In this document: one piece after another, positions 35,072 to 44,538 of the stretch
Numbering within the stretch: position 1 is the first letter of the stretch
Layout: the number at the start of each line of letters is the position of its first letter
Source: JAICMB01 sp035295125
GTDB taxonomy: Bacteria > Acidobacteriota > Terriglobia > Bryobacterales > Bryobacteraceae
NCBI GenBank assembly: GCA_035295125.1
Contig: DATGJP010000011.1
Span: 62,001-126,000 of the forward strand
Direction of reading: 5' to 3'
Length of the DNA stretch: 64,000 nucleotides
Notes under the pieces: generated by a model
The model's input: the letters and a program-made list of their open reading frames with translations, nothing else
Told to the model about the DNA's origin: nothing
The model's database searches: none
Translations under genes and position numbers: made by a program

Positions 35072-36016
35072 ATGGTCGCACTGTCCGATATTCAACATGC
35101 CGCGAGCCGCATCAGCTCCATCGCCCACCGCACTCCGGCGATGTCGTCGCGCATTTTCAACACCCGAACGGGCGTTCAGGCTTTCTTCAAATGCGAGAAC
35201 CTGCAACGCGGGGGCGCTTTCAAGATTAGGGGAGCGGCGAACTTCATCTACTCCATTCCCAAAGACGACTTGCCGCGCGGTGTCGTGGCGTTCTCGTCCG
35301 GCAATCACGCCCAGGCCGTTGCAATTGCCGCCGCCTCGGTCGGCATCCCTGCGACGATCGTGATGCCTGACGACGCACCGCAGTCGAAGCTGGAAGCCAC
35401 CCGCAACTACGGCGCGCACGTTGTCATGTACGACCGTTTTCGCGAGAGCCGGGAAGAAATCGGCCGGCGCATGGCGGCGGAAACCGGTGCGACGCTGGTG
35501 CCGCCGTACGACCACGAATGGATTCTGACAGGCCAGGGAACCGCTGCCCTCGAACTCCTCAACGACGTTCCGGACCTGGACGCGCTCGTGGTTTGCATCG
35601 GAGGCGGCGGCCTGATCTCTGGCTGTGCGACCGCCGCCAAAGCACTGCGGCCCGGCATTCGGGTCTTCGGTGTGGAACCTGAGGACGCCAACGACACCTA
35701 TCTCTCGATCCGCGCCGGCCATCCGGTCGAGATCCCCATTCCGCGAACCATCGCCGACGGTCTTCGCGCGCCGAAACCCGGGGCCGTCACCTTCCCGATC
35801 ATCCAGAAGCTGGTCGACGACGTGTTCCTGGTGAGCGACGACGAGATTCGCGAGGCCATGCGATTCTTCCTTACGCGAATGAAGATTGTCGCCGAGCCGA
35901 GCGGCGCAACACCCGCGGCAGCCGTGCTCGCGGGCAAGCTACCGAAAGACGTTCAGCGTGTTGGCATGATCATATCGGGCGGCAACGTCGACCTCGACGT
36001 TCTGCATACTTTGTGA
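35072..36016 (+). CDS. Threonine ammonia-lyase/serine racemase-type PLP enzyme
   Basis: 314 residues from ATG 35072. PLP lysine in RGGAFKIRGAANF, FSSGNHAQAVA for the PLP phosphate contact region, CIGGGGLISG as the glycine loop and ISGGNVDLDVL at the end. The length and lack of a C-terminal ACT domain match the catabolic, single-domain type II enzymes: threonine to 2-oxobutyrate plus ammonia, or serine racemisation/dehydration. A long in-frame extension upstream to 34931 overlaps the dehydrogenase and is rejected. Confidence 0.9.
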   Translation: MVALSDIQHAASRISSIAHRTPAMSSRIFNTRTGVQAFFKCENLQRGGAFKIRGAANFIYSIPKDDLPRGVVAFSSGNHAQAVAIAAASVGIPATIVMPDDAPQSKLEATRNYGAHVVMYDRFRESREEIGRRMAAETGATLVPPYDHEWILTGQGTAALELLNDVPDLDALVVCIGGGGLISGCATAAKALRPGIRVFGVEPEDANDTYLSIRAGHPVEIPIPRTIADGLRAPKPGAVTFPIIQKLVDDVFLVSDDEIREAMRFFLTRMKIVAEPSGATPAAAVLAGKLPKDVQRVGMIISGGNVDLDVLHTL

Positions 36017-36032
36017 ATCCAATGATTCCTAA

Positions 36033-36101
36033 GGTGGCGCAGGCGGTTTCGCCTGTGCATTCCGCTCTTGTCCATAGGCAGGCGAAACCGCCTGCTTCAC
36101 C
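36033..36101. repeat. Paired CAGGCG hairpin element
   Basis: Hairpin GCGCAGGCG-GTTT-CGCCTGTGC (36037-36058) and hairpin GCAGGCG-AAAC-CGCCTGC (36078-36095), flanked by GGTG on the left and CACC on the right. The loops are reverse complements (GTTT/AAAC), so the two halves form one inverted unit. It fills the gap before the purine permease. Confidence 0.8.
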
Positions 36102-36140
36102 CTTCCACATACTCGAAGGCATGACGACAGGCACCGCCCT

Positions 36141-37451
36141 GTGAAGCAGCGCCTCGAGCGGTATTTCCAGTTCCGCGAGCTCAACACCAACTGGCGCACC
36201 GAAATTCTCGCCGGGTTCACAACCTTCATCACGATGGCCTACATCATCTTCGTGAATCCCGCGATTCTGCACGAAACGGGGATGCCGCTCGCCGCCGTCG
36301 TCGCCGCGACATGCCTGTGCTCCGCGTTCGGCAGCATCCTGATGGGAATTCTCGCCCGTTATCCCATCGCGCTCGCGCCCGGCATGGGGCTGAACGCCTA
36401 TTTCACCTACACGGTGGTCAAAGCCATGGGAATCCCCTGGCAGACCGCGCTCGGAGCCGTGTTCATCTCAGGAATTGCATTCCTGCTGCTGACCTTTGTC
36501 GGCATCCGGCAAATGATTGTCTCGGCGATTCCGTTCGAACTCTATTCAGCCGTCGCAGTCGGCATCGGCCTGTTCATCGCGTTTATCGGTTTGCGCAATT
36601 CGGGAATCATCGTCGCCAATCAGGCGACGCTCGTGTCGATGGGCAACCTGCGGCAGCCAAACACGTTGCTGGCACTTTTCGGACTGCTTCTCATCGGAGC
36701 CCTCCTTGCATGGCACATCAAAGCAGCAATTCTACTGGGGATGCTCATCACGACGGCTGTCGGAATCGTATTTGGCCTCGTTCCCTGGCAGGCCCAAACG
36801 TATTCGTTCACCGATATCACGGCGACGGCGTTTCGGCTGGACCTGTCCTCCACGGCCCGCCTCGGACTCATCGAAATTATCTTCGTTTTCCTGTTCGTCG
36901 ACCTGTTCGACAATGTCGGTACCCTGGTGGCCGTCGGCAAGAAAGCGGGCCTCTTTAACCAGGAGGGCCAGATCCCGCGCATCAATCGCATCCTGTTCAG
37001 CGATGCCAGCGCCACGATTGTCGGATCGCTAGCCGGCACGTCGACGGTGGTGAGTTATATCGAGAGCGCTGCCGGCGTCGTGGCAGGCGGGCGCAGCGGC
37101 GTCACGGCAATCGTGGTCGGCCTGTTGTTTCTGCTGTCAATGTTCGTCGCGCCGATCGTGGGCGCCATCCCGGCAGCCGCCACCGCGCCCGCCCTCATCA
37201 TCGTGGGCTCGATGATGATCGGCCATGCCGCCGAAATTCCGTGGTCGAATCCGGTAATCGCCATCTCCTCATTCCTGACGATCATCGCGATTCCCCTGAC
37301 CTTCAGTATCGCCAACGGCCTGGCGTTCGGCTTCACGGCTTACACGATCCTGCAAGTGGCGCGCGGCGAGGGCCGCACCGTGAACTGGCTTGTATACGTC
37401 CTGACCGCGCTATTCATCGCCCGTTTCATCTATCTGGGCGCATTAGCCTGA
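36141..37451 (+). CDS. Purine permease, AzgA-type (NCS2 family)
   Basis: 436 residues, about 12-14 membrane segments. The start RYFQFRELNTNWRTEILAGF is the AzgA signature N-terminus, followed by TFITMAYIIFVNPAIL, ALAPGMGLNAYFTYTVV (the NxxF/NAYFT substrate motif) and FLFVDLFDNVGTLVAVG. This family takes up adenine, guanine or hypoxanthine with protons. It was assigned by these motifs; exact substrate is open. It converges with the small membrane protein at 37430 with a 22-base overlap. Confidence 0.92.
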   Translation: MKQRLERYFQFRELNTNWRTEILAGFTTFITMAYIIFVNPAILHETGMPLAAVVAATCLCSAFGSILMGILARYPIALAPGMGLNAYFTYTVVKAMGIPWQTALGAVFISGIAFLLLTFVGIRQMIVSAIPFELYSAVAVGIGLFIAFIGLRNSGIIVANQATLVSMGNLRQPNTLLALFGLLLIGALLAWHIKAAILLGMLITTAVGIVFGLVPWQAQTYSFTDITATAFRLDLSSTARLGLIEIIFVFLFVDLFDNVGTLVAVGKKAGLFNQEGQIPRINRILFSDASATIVGSLAGTSTVVSYIESAAGVVAGGRSGVTAIVVGLLFLLSMFVAPIVGAIPAAATAPALIIVGSMMIGHAAEIPWSNPVIAISSFLTIIAIPLTFSIANGLAFGFTAYTILQVARGEGRTVNWLVYVLTALFIARFIYLGALA

Positions 37452-37927
37452 ATCGACTTCACGATCAGCTCATGGATGCGCGCCGGATCCTCGTGGACAC
37501 CGGACAAATTGATGCTCAATTCCGTAAACCCGATCTTGCGATTAGCGGCAACTAATGCCTGGTGCAGCGGGTTCAACTTGCGTGTCCACAGCTCCGGGTT
37601 TCGGAGTTCCAGGCAGATGAAATTGCTGCCCTGAACCGACATCGGGTAAGCGCCCGTGATCTCCGCCCAGGGAATGCGCCCCACACCAAGTGTACGGTCC
37701 TCGATGCCCTGGTCATCAATCACGATTCGCGGACCCGAACGCAGCAACTCGCGCGAAAAAAGCACGACTCCAGCGCCGAAAAACAGGGCGATGCCTGCGC
37801 CCATCCAACGATCCCGGGTGCTGGAGCCCACCACTGCCATTAATACGCCGGAAGCCGTCAGCAGCACGGCAATCAAGAGCAGCAGCGCGTATTTTCCGCG
37901 CGCGCTGCGGATTACAACGGGGTCCAT
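37430..37927 (-). CDS. STM3941-like two-helix membrane protein
   Basis: 165 residues from ATG 37927 (MDPVVIRSARGKYALL); the longer frame to 37981 would overlap the kinase gene. Two membrane segments (LLLIAVLLTASGVLMAVVG; GAGIALFFGAGVVLFS) are followed by a soluble part with PRIVIDDQGIEDRTLGVG and IPWAEITGA, like a PH-type domain. This layout matches small uncharacterised membrane proteins such as STM3941. The start codon is only 30 bases from the divergent kinase start. Confidence 0.75.
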   Translation of the reverse strand: MDPVVIRSARGKYALLLLIAVLLTASGVLMAVVGSSTRDRWMGAGIALFFGAGVVLFSRELLRSGPRIVIDDQGIEDRTLGVGRIPWAEITGAYPMSVQGSNFICLELRNPELWTRKLNPLHQALVAANRKIGFTELSINLSGVHEDPARIHELIVKSIQANAPR

Positions 37928-37957
37928 TCCACTAAAAGCGTAGTATAGAAAAAGCGC

Positions 37958-40582
37958 ATGGAAGATCCTACCCCATCGCAAACGGCTACCGTTGCCATTG
38001 TCGCGTCCGCGTCTCCCAGTTCTGCCAGCCGGTTGTCCTCAACTTCTTCAGGCGCCGACGAAGGGCGTTTCGTTCCCGGGACGCTGGTAGCCGGGCGATA
38101 CCGGATCATCTCGCTGCTCGGCCGCGGCGGAATGGGCGAGGTGTACCGCGCCACCGATCTTACGCTGGCGCAGCCGGTCGCCCTCAAATTTCTGCCCGAT
38201 TCCGGCACCGATTCCCAGCGCGCGCTGGAGCGATTCCACAACGAGGTCCGCGTGGCCCGGCAGGTATCGCACCCCAACGTCTGCCGCGTTTATGACGTTG
38301 GAGAGGCCGATGGCGTGCCTTATATTTCGATGGAGTACGTCGATGGCGAAGACCTCGCATCGCTGCTTCGCCGCATCGGACGGTTGCCCGCTGCAAAAGC
38401 TCTGGAGATTGCCCGCAAGATCTGCGCCGGAGTGGCCGCGGCGCATGACAAAGGCGTGATCCACCGCGACCTGAAGCCCGCCAATATCATGCTCGATCGA
38501 GGCGGTAATGTCGTCGTGATGGACTTCGGGCTGGCGGCGGTCGCCGATCAGCTCCTCGGCGCAGAAGCCCGCAGTGGAACCCCGGCCTACATGGCGCCCG
38601 AGCAGTTACGCGGCGAGGAAGTGACCGCCAGGAGCGACATATACTCGCTCGGCCTCGTTCTGTATGAGATCTTCACGGGCAGGCGAGCGTATGAGACGAC
38701 GATAATGGCGGAGCTTCTGCGCATGCAGGAGCACGCTGAGATTACAAGCATGTCCTCGATTGCCGCTGAGATCGAGCCCGCGGTGGAGAAGGCCATTCGC
38801 CGCTGCCTGGATCCGGAACCCGCCAAACGGCCGCCATCCGCGCTCTCCGTGTCCGCGGCTCTGCCCGGCGGCGATCCTCTGGCAGCGGCGCTTGCGGCCG
38901 GTGAAACGCCCTCGCCGGAGCTCGTCGCCGCGTCCGGCCAATCGGAAGGACTGTCGCTCCGCAAATCCATCCCGATAACCGTGACCATCGCCGCCCTGAT
39001 TGTCGCCTTGCCGTTCGTCCGTGTCTACGGCGAGCTGCACAGTATGGTTCCCATGGAGACCTCGGCCGAAGCCATGGCATCTAAAGTGCGCGAGTACGCG
39101 GCTACGCTGGGGTATACCGACATCCCCGCGGATCGCAAATACGACTGGCACTGGATCTGGAGTTGGAACCTCAGGGCCCACAAAGAATCAAAGAGTGTCG
39201 ACGAGACGAGGCGCTGGCTGCAGGTCGAGCCGCCGCTTCAGTTGGGATACCGCGAGAGCCCCATGCCCCTCATTGCCGACCCGGATGGAGAGGTGACGGA
39301 GGAGCGGCCCGCACCGCTCATGTCGGGAATGATCGAAGCCTGGGTCAACAGCAAAGGAGAACTCCGCCGCTTTCAGGCTGTGCCGCCGCAAATGGACAAG
39401 CCCACGCCGCCCCGCGACTTTGACGTCGCAACCATCTCGCGGCTCGTCGGTTTCGATCTGTCGAAATGGCAGGAAACGTCCCCTGCCCTTACCCCGCTTT
39501 ATGCATTCGATTCCTTGAAGACATGGAAGGGACGTCATCCAGTCCTGCCTTACGATGTCACGGTCGAAGTGGCGGCCTGGCACGGCCGCGTCACCGAAAT
39601 TTATGTGCTCTCGCCGTGGTCCCAGCCTGCGCGCGTCGCTGCCTCGCGCACGCCATCCTGGCAGGATAACCTTGCCACGACTCTCGAGAAAGCCCTGGCC
39701 GCATTCGCATTCCTGCTCTCGGCTTTTCTCGCAGCCCGCAATCTCAGGGTCGGGCGCGGGGACCCTCGCGGCGCTTTGCGTCTCGCGGTTGCTCTGTTCG
39801 GCCTGTATGGCGTCGCATGGCTCTTTAGCACGCATTGGGTAGCGAACATCGCAATGTTCAACATCTTCACCACCAATGCCGCTCTGTGGATCATGGCGGC
39901 CGGGTTTACCTGGCTGCTGTATGTGGGCCTCGAGCCCTCTGTACGAGCCCGCTGGCCCCATGCCATGGTCACCTGGAGCCGTGTCCTCGTTGGAAAATGG
40001 CGCGACGCCCTGGTTTGCACCCATGTCCTTTACGGGGCGCTGCTCGGCGTTCTCATTGTGGGCTTATTCGTGTCTGCGCAGTGGGCGTCGGAGGCTCACA
40101 ACAACGTAGGCGGAGCGGCAAACCCCGAAGTGGGTGTCAGCGCGGCGTTCTGGATTGCGAACATTATGGATCGCGCGCGCGGTTCGGTGGAACTTGGACT
40201 TACTGCTTTCTTCGCGCTGTTTTGTTTCCGGGCTGTGTTCAAAAGGGATTGGATTGCTTCGATCGCCGCCGCCATCCTTTTCGCGATTCAGGAGTCGGAC
40301 GTATGGCACGGCGGGGCAGCTCTTATCAATTTCGGATTTTATCTGGTCATTTTCGCGGCCCTGACGTTCGTCCTTTTACGATTGGGGCTTCTCGCGATTA
40401 TCGTGGCCGTCTTCTTCGCCGACACGCTCATCCAAACGCCGGGTCCGCAAACCCTAACGAAGCCTTACGAATGGGCGGTAGTGATGTATCCGGCGCTGGC
40501 TTTGGCGATTGTCTTGTGGGCCTTCTGGGGAACCTCCGGCCGCCAGCTCATGAACGCGTCGCCGTCTTCGAACAGCGTTTAG
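37958..40582 (+). CDS. Membrane-bound Ser/Thr protein kinase with large C-terminal membrane domain
   Basis: 874 residues. The kinase domain (about 45-310) is complete: LLGRGGMGEVYRATD as the glycine loop, VALKFLPD with the ATP Lys, IHRDLKPANIM as the catalytic loop, MDFGLAA (DFG) and GTPAYMAPEQL. A first membrane segment follows at about residue 345. An extracytoplasmic domain (about 365-560) is not recognised, and about seven membrane segments occupy 570-865. The two-part non-kinase region is unusual: such kinases normally carry PASTA, WD40 or TPR domains. A near-leaderless start is likely, with TAGTAT at 37941-37946, 11 bases before the ATG. Confidence 0.9.
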   Translation: MEDPTPSQTATVAIVASASPSSASRLSSTSSGADEGRFVPGTLVAGRYRIISLLGRGGMGEVYRATDLTLAQPVALKFLPDSGTDSQRALERFHNEVRVARQVSHPNVCRVYDVGEADGVPYISMEYVDGEDLASLLRRIGRLPAAKALEIARKICAGVAAAHDKGVIHRDLKPANIMLDRGGNVVVMDFGLAAVADQLLGAEARSGTPAYMAPEQLRGEEVTARSDIYSLGLVLYEIFTGRRAYETTIMAELLRMQEHAEITSMSSIAAEIEPAVEKAIRRCLDPEPAKRPPSALSVSAALPGGDPLAAALAAGETPSPELVAASGQSEGLSLRKSIPITVTIAALIVALPFVRVYGELHSMVPMETSAEAMASKVREYAATLGYTDIPADRKYDWHWIWSWNLRAHKESKSVDETRRWLQVEPPLQLGYRESPMPLIADPDGEVTEERPAPLMSGMIEAWVNSKGELRRFQAVPPQMDKPTPPRDFDVATISRLVGFDLSKWQETSPALTPLYAFDSLKTWKGRHPVLPYDVTVEVAAWHGRVTEIYVLSPWSQPARVAASRTPSWQDNLATTLEKALAAFAFLLSAFLAARNLRVGRGDPRGALRLAVALFGLYGVAWLFSTHWVANIAMFNIFTTNAALWIMAAGFTWLLYVGLEPSVRARWPHAMVTWSRVLVGKWRDALVCTHVLYGALLGVLIVGLFVSAQWASEAHNNVGGAANPEVGVSAAFWIANIMDRARGSVELGLTAFFALFCFRAVFKRDWIASIAAAILFAIQESDVWHGGAALINFGFYLVIFAALTFVLLRLGLLAIIVAVFFADTLIQTPGPQTLTKPYEWAVVMYPALALAIVLWAFWGTSGRQLMNASPSSNSV

Positions 40583-40682
40583 GAGTTATTTTCGGGCTGG
40601 TGGCGCAGCGAAACCGAAGGACTTGCAAAATTCCCCTATCTGACTTGTGGCCGAAAAGATGGTCGTATACTCGATTCCGGCG

Positions 40683-40760
40683 CGTCAGTAAGGCAGGTTT
40701 GCACCTGCGGCGGGTTTTTAACCCGCCCGTGCACCGTTTGAAAACCGGGCGCAGGATACA
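40683..40760. repeat. REPIN-like element, diverged copy
   Basis: GCAGGT-TTGC-ACCTGC (40693-40708), then GGCGGGTT-TTT-AACCCGCC (40709-40727), then a degenerate right arm CCGTTTGAAAACCGG (40734-40748) and GCAGGAT. It has the same order of hairpins as the copies at 28512 and 46729. It lies between the kinase and the convergent MFS gene. Confidence 0.75.
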
Positions 40761-40762
40761 CT

Positions 40763-41950
40763 TCAAACCGCGCCCGCTCTCCGCCGCAGATTCCCGCTGA
40801 ACTTCGTCTCGAGCGTTATGAGCACCACGAGCAGCACCACCATCACGGTTCCTAAGAGCGGCACTACCATGATGGCCTGAATCCCCCAAGCCTCGGCAAA
40901 GTAGCCAATCGTCCACGGCGCGAGCAGTCCTCCTGTGACCGCCAGCGAGAAGATCCCGTTGTAAAACCCCGGATGATAATACGTGAACCGGTGACCGATC
41001 TTCTCCGCGACAATCGGGTAAATGGAGGCGAATCCAAACCCCACCAGCACGATCCCTACGCAAGCTCCAAAGCTCCCCGCGGTCAGGCTCAGGATGGTAC
41101 ACCCGAAGACGGCCGCCAACGCCGAGCTCGACAGCAAACGAGTGTGCCCCACCCGCCCTAATACCACTTGCGCGAGAATACGTCCCACCAGTAACGCCGC
41201 CCAATAGAGCGCCAGCATGGTCAGCGACGTTTCCGGACTGATGCCGAGCCGGCGAATCAGAAAAATCGGCAGCCAACCCGCCAGCGCCCACTCATTGCCG
41301 AACTGAAAGAACAACAGCAGACTGAACATCACGGCGGCCGGGTTGCGGAAGTCTTTAAGCACCTCGCGCAGCGGCCGATCCACCATCGCCTCGGGCGGAG
41401 CAAACTTCCCTCGGGCATAGGAAATGGCAAACAACCCCGGAATAGTGGCCAGCAGGATGAGAATACTGGGCACCGTGTAGACGAAGAACGTACCCGCTAC
41501 GAGCAGCGCCATCGCTACGCATCCAAGTCCGAACAAAATGCCGCCCAGGTTCACGGTGGAAGCCGGGTCCTGTTTGTAAAGCGGTGAGATGGCGTGAAAG
41601 ACGGCGCTATTCAAAAACCCGGCGCTGCCGCCCAACAGGATCAGCCCGGGATAGCGCCAGACGATCAATGCCGGAGACGAGACCACGGCGAGGCAAAGAA
41701 AAGCGATACACGCGAGCAGGCTCCCAATGCCGAGCACAAAGCCCACGCCCTTCCGCGGCAGTAACGCGTAGGAGCATCGAACCGCGATCAGGATACCTAG
41801 ATTCAGCGCGAGAAAGTAGTAACCGATCAGCGAAAAACCTGTGTCGATGTGGTGCCGCCACGCCGGGAGAATCGCGCCGAGAAACGACAACAGCATTCCC
41901 GAGATGAAAAACCCCGAAAGCCCATGCCGGTTCCCGACGACATCAATCAT
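40763..41950 (-). CDS. Major facilitator superfamily transporter
   Basis: 395 residues and about 12 membrane segments with a cytoplasmic loop in the middle (about 195-215, FAPPEAMVDRPLREVLKDF). The N-terminal half has FISGMLLSFLGAILPAWRHH and the second half has GRILAQVVLGRVGHTRLL, resembling the fucose/sugar (FHS) branch, which is tentative. Substrate unknown. The start MIDVVGNRHGLSGF is close to an alternative, and the gene is divergent from the sensor-domain gene at 42053. Confidence 0.85.
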   Translation of the reverse strand: MIDVVGNRHGLSGFFISGMLLSFLGAILPAWRHHIDTGFSLIGYYFLALNLGILIAVRCSYALLPRKGVGFVLGIGSLLACIAFLCLAVVSSPALIVWRYPGLILLGGSAGFLNSAVFHAISPLYKQDPASTVNLGGILFGLGCVAMALLVAGTFFVYTVPSILILLATIPGLFAISYARGKFAPPEAMVDRPLREVLKDFRNPAAVMFSLLLFFQFGNEWALAGWLPIFLIRRLGISPETSLTMLALYWAALLVGRILAQVVLGRVGHTRLLSSSALAAVFGCTILSLTAGSFGACVGIVLVGFGFASIYPIVAEKIGHRFTYYHPGFYNGIFSLAVTGGLLAPWTIGYFAEAWGIQAIMVVPLLGTVMVVLLVVLITLETKFSGNLRRRAGAV

Positions 41951-42052
41951 TCTGTTGCTGCACCATGTTCCGCAACTATCTTATCGCCTTGCATCGGCGA
42001 TATTGTCATCGAACTTACGCGCCGCCGATCTCGTATCCTGAATCAGAGAGCG

Positions 42053-42679
42053 ATGACAGACACACACGCGATACCCGACTCCGCCATCGACCGAATTTTC
42101 GGACCGATCATCCAGCGTCAAACCTGGTTGAACGTCGCGTATCTGTTGCTTTCTTTCCCGCTCGGCGTTGCGTACTTTGTCGTGTTGACGACTCTTATCT
42201 GCACCGGGTTTGCAACGCTGGCGGTCTACGGAGGATTTTTCGTTCTCCTCGCCGCTCTGGCCGTCGCCCGCATGTTTGGAAATCTGGACCGCATCCTGGC
42301 AAACGGTTTTCTCGATGCTTCCATTCCTGCTCCCGCCGTGCAGCCGCGCAGTGGAAACGTCTTCCGGCGCTTGGGAGCGCTCCTGGGCAGCCCGGCCACC
42401 TGGAAGCGGTTGATCTATCTTTACGTGCGTTTTGCGCTCGGACTCTGTTCGCTCATCCTCGTTTGCGTGCTGATTCCCCTCAGCCTTGGCTTGCTCACCC
42501 TTCCACTGACGTACCAGTTGGTACCCATCAACGTCGGGATGCGGCAGGTGGAAACCTTCGACGAGGCGATCTTCTTTTGCTGCTTCGGAGCGATTTTCCT
42601 GCTGCTGAGCGTGCACGTATTGAATGGCTGGACGGCCATGTGCCGCCGATTTGCCCAAAGAATGCTGACAAGTCGCTGA
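42053..42679 (+). CDS. Membrane protein with putative sensor domain
   Basis: 208 residues from ATG 42053 (MTDTHAIPDSAID); the frame upstream to 41849 runs antisense to the MFS gene and is rejected. Four membrane segments occur in two pairs (YLLLSFPLGVAYFVVLTTLI, LAVYGGFFVLLAALAVARM; FALGLCSLILVCVLIPLSLG and FFCCFGAIFLLLSVHVLNG). This is the layout of the Sensor domain (PF13796) found in the N-terminus of actinobacterial kinases, here free-standing. Function unknown. Confidence 0.7.
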   Translation: MTDTHAIPDSAIDRIFGPIIQRQTWLNVAYLLLSFPLGVAYFVVLTTLICTGFATLAVYGGFFVLLAALAVARMFGNLDRILANGFLDASIPAPAVQPRSGNVFRRLGALLGSPATWKRLIYLYVRFALGLCSLILVCVLIPLSLGLLTLPLTYQLVPINVGMRQVETFDEAIFFCCFGAIFLLLSVHVLNGWTAMCRRFAQRMLTSR

Positions 42680-42690
42680 TTTCGTTCGGT

Positions 42691-42732
42691 CTTGCTATAC
42701 TGACTAGTACACTTGCTATACTGACTAGTACA
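42691..42732. repeat. Two 21-bp tandem direct repeats overlapping a promoter
   Basis: The unit CTTGCTATACTGACTAGTACA occurs twice without a mismatch or gap (42691-42711 and 42712-42732) and a third copy begins (CTTGA). Each unit contains TATACT and the palindrome ACTAGT. TTGCTA (42693-42698) and TATACT (42717-42722) are 18 bases apart and could be the promoter of the downstream gene. The 21-bp spacing is two helical turns, as for two protein molecules on one DNA face. Confidence 0.75.
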
Positions 42733-42733
42733 C

Positions 42734-44515
42734 TTGATTCGGAGCGAGTGCTTCACAGTAATTGCAGTGACAATCGCGGCCGCTTCACCAGGGGCGGGCG
42801 CCACACTCTGGCAACCGGTCGGGCCGTTTGGCGGCTCGGCAGCGGTCGTCCGGGTGAGCCATTCGCAGCCAGACGTGCTTCTGGCGGCTACTCGTAACGC
42901 CCTGCTCTTCCGTTCTTTGGACCGCGGCACGACGTGGACTCACGTCCGCTTCCCGACACAGTTTTCCGGGCACCTCCACACCATTGAGATCGATCCCGAG
43001 AAGCCAAACACCTGGTACGCCGGCATTGAGGACGACTTTCCGTCCCTCTCAGGTGTTTATCGTACGGACGATGGGGGCGTCACCTGGACACAGCTCAAAT
43101 CGCTCGCCGGTATCGCGGTCTGGTCCCTGGCGATCCGCGAAGGAGATCCCGAAACGATGGCCGTGGGAGCGGCGGACGGTGTTTACCTGAGCCACGATCG
43201 CGGCGAGACCTGGAATAAGATCTCCCCCGACTCCAAGCGTGACCTGCGGCCGGTGGTCTCGCTCTCCTTCGACGCCTCGAACCGGGACGCCCTTTACGCC
43301 GGCACAACGCATCTTCCCTGGCGCACCTCGAATGGAGGCGCGGCCTGGGATTCCATCAATAGCGGCATGCTGGACGATTCCGACGTCTTCAGCATTCGAA
43401 CGGATCCCCATAAACCCGGACGGGTGTTCGCGAGCGCCTGCAGCGGAGCCTATCGGAGCGACAACGGCGGAAACCACTGGTCGCGCCTGGCGACGCCCCT
43501 CGGCGCGTTCCGAGTCTACCTGATCGCATTGGACCCGAACCAGGCCGATCGGGTTTTCGCGGCGACCAGCTCCGGCCTGTTGAAATCGGTCGATGCCGGC
43601 GCAACCTGGAAGAAGGTTTCGACGCACCCGATTCACTCCATCGCGTTCGATCCGGCCACTGTGGGACGCATTTACTTTGCGTCCGAAACGGCCGGCATCC
43701 TGGTAAGTAGCGACGGTGGCGATACGCTGCACGAAACCAATCAAGGGTTCTCGAACGAGAATTTCATGGGTCTTGCGGGGGACGGCGCCGACTTGTATGT
43801 GAACTTCGCCGCCAGCGGCAGGACCCTGCTGAGTTCACCGGACGCCGGCCAAACCTGGACTCCGCTCCACGCAGCGCCGGGCGGGAACGTTACGGCATTT
43901 GCGGCTGCGTCGGGTGAGCACAAGATCCTGCTGGCTGCCACAGCCGGGGGTATCTTCCGAAGCGTGGATAACGGCCGTGCCTGGGCGGCATCTCCACTTC
44001 CTGCCGCGACCGCTCGAACGCATCCTCAAATTCAACAGCTCCAGGCATCCGGCTCCGCGACGTTCGCGGCAGTCACAAGCGCGGGAGCTTTTACCAGCGA
44101 GGACGCCGGCCGCTCCTGGAAGGCTTGTCCCGCTCCGCATTCCGGAATTGAGTGGTACGGGCTGACAATGCAAGCCTCTGGTGCGCGTCTCACATTCGCC
44201 GCCACTTCGCATGGTCTCTTTCGATCCGCGGACCGCTGTCAGACGTGGGAACAGCTCACCAATGGTTTGACCGCTGATACCGTCAGTGTTGTTTACATCG
44301 ATCCGGCAAAGGAGGGTATTACCTTCGCCGCGCAAGACGGCCGGGTGTTTCGTTCCACCGACAGTGGAGCGAACTGGCAGCCCATCGGCGATGGTGCTGC
44401 GAGCGCCGGCTCGAATCCAATCGGTCTATTGATTCTGCCATCCCGGCCTGAGCGCCTTTTTGCGCTCTTTCCCAGGCTCGGCGTTTTCTACGACGATCTG
44501 GAAGCAATTCAATGA
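42734..44515 (+). CDS. Exported Asp-box (BNR-type) beta-propeller protein
   Basis: 593 residues. Signal peptide FTVIAVTIAAASPGAGA. The rest is built from about 12 Asp-box repeats of the type S-x-D-x-G-x-T/S-W: SLDRGTTW, TDDGGVTW, SHDRGETW, SNGGAAW, SDNGGNHW, SVDAGATW, SPDAGQTW, SVDNGRAW, SEDAGRSW, STDSGANW. Such repeats form propellers in sialidases, VPS10 domains and photosystem assembly factors; no enzymatic residues of sialidases are seen. A structural or binding role is more likely. The TTG at 42734 is the start that keeps the signal peptide; the next gene begins 24 bases after its stop. Confidence 0.82.
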   Translation: MIRSECFTVIAVTIAAASPGAGATLWQPVGPFGGSAAVVRVSHSQPDVLLAATRNALLFRSLDRGTTWTHVRFPTQFSGHLHTIEIDPEKPNTWYAGIEDDFPSLSGVYRTDDGGVTWTQLKSLAGIAVWSLAIREGDPETMAVGAADGVYLSHDRGETWNKISPDSKRDLRPVVSLSFDASNRDALYAGTTHLPWRTSNGGAAWDSINSGMLDDSDVFSIRTDPHKPGRVFASACSGAYRSDNGGNHWSRLATPLGAFRVYLIALDPNQADRVFAATSSGLLKSVDAGATWKKVSTHPIHSIAFDPATVGRIYFASETAGILVSSDGGDTLHETNQGFSNENFMGLAGDGADLYVNFAASGRTLLSSPDAGQTWTPLHAAPGGNVTAFAAASGEHKILLAATAGGIFRSVDNGRAWAASPLPAATARTHPQIQQLQASGSATFAAVTSAGAFTSEDAGRSWKACPAPHSGIEWYGLTMQASGARLTFAATSHGLFRSADRCQTWEQLTNGLTADTVSVVYIDPAKEGITFAAQDGRVFRSTDSGANWQPIGDGAASAGSNPIGLLILPSRPERLFALFPRLGVFYDDLEAIQ

Positions 44516-44538
44516 GTAAAAACCTAGAGGAGACGTAA

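Noticed and set aside
42691..42732. CRISPR-like repeat
   Set aside because: Only two abutting copies without spacers; better read as an operator or promoter duplication.
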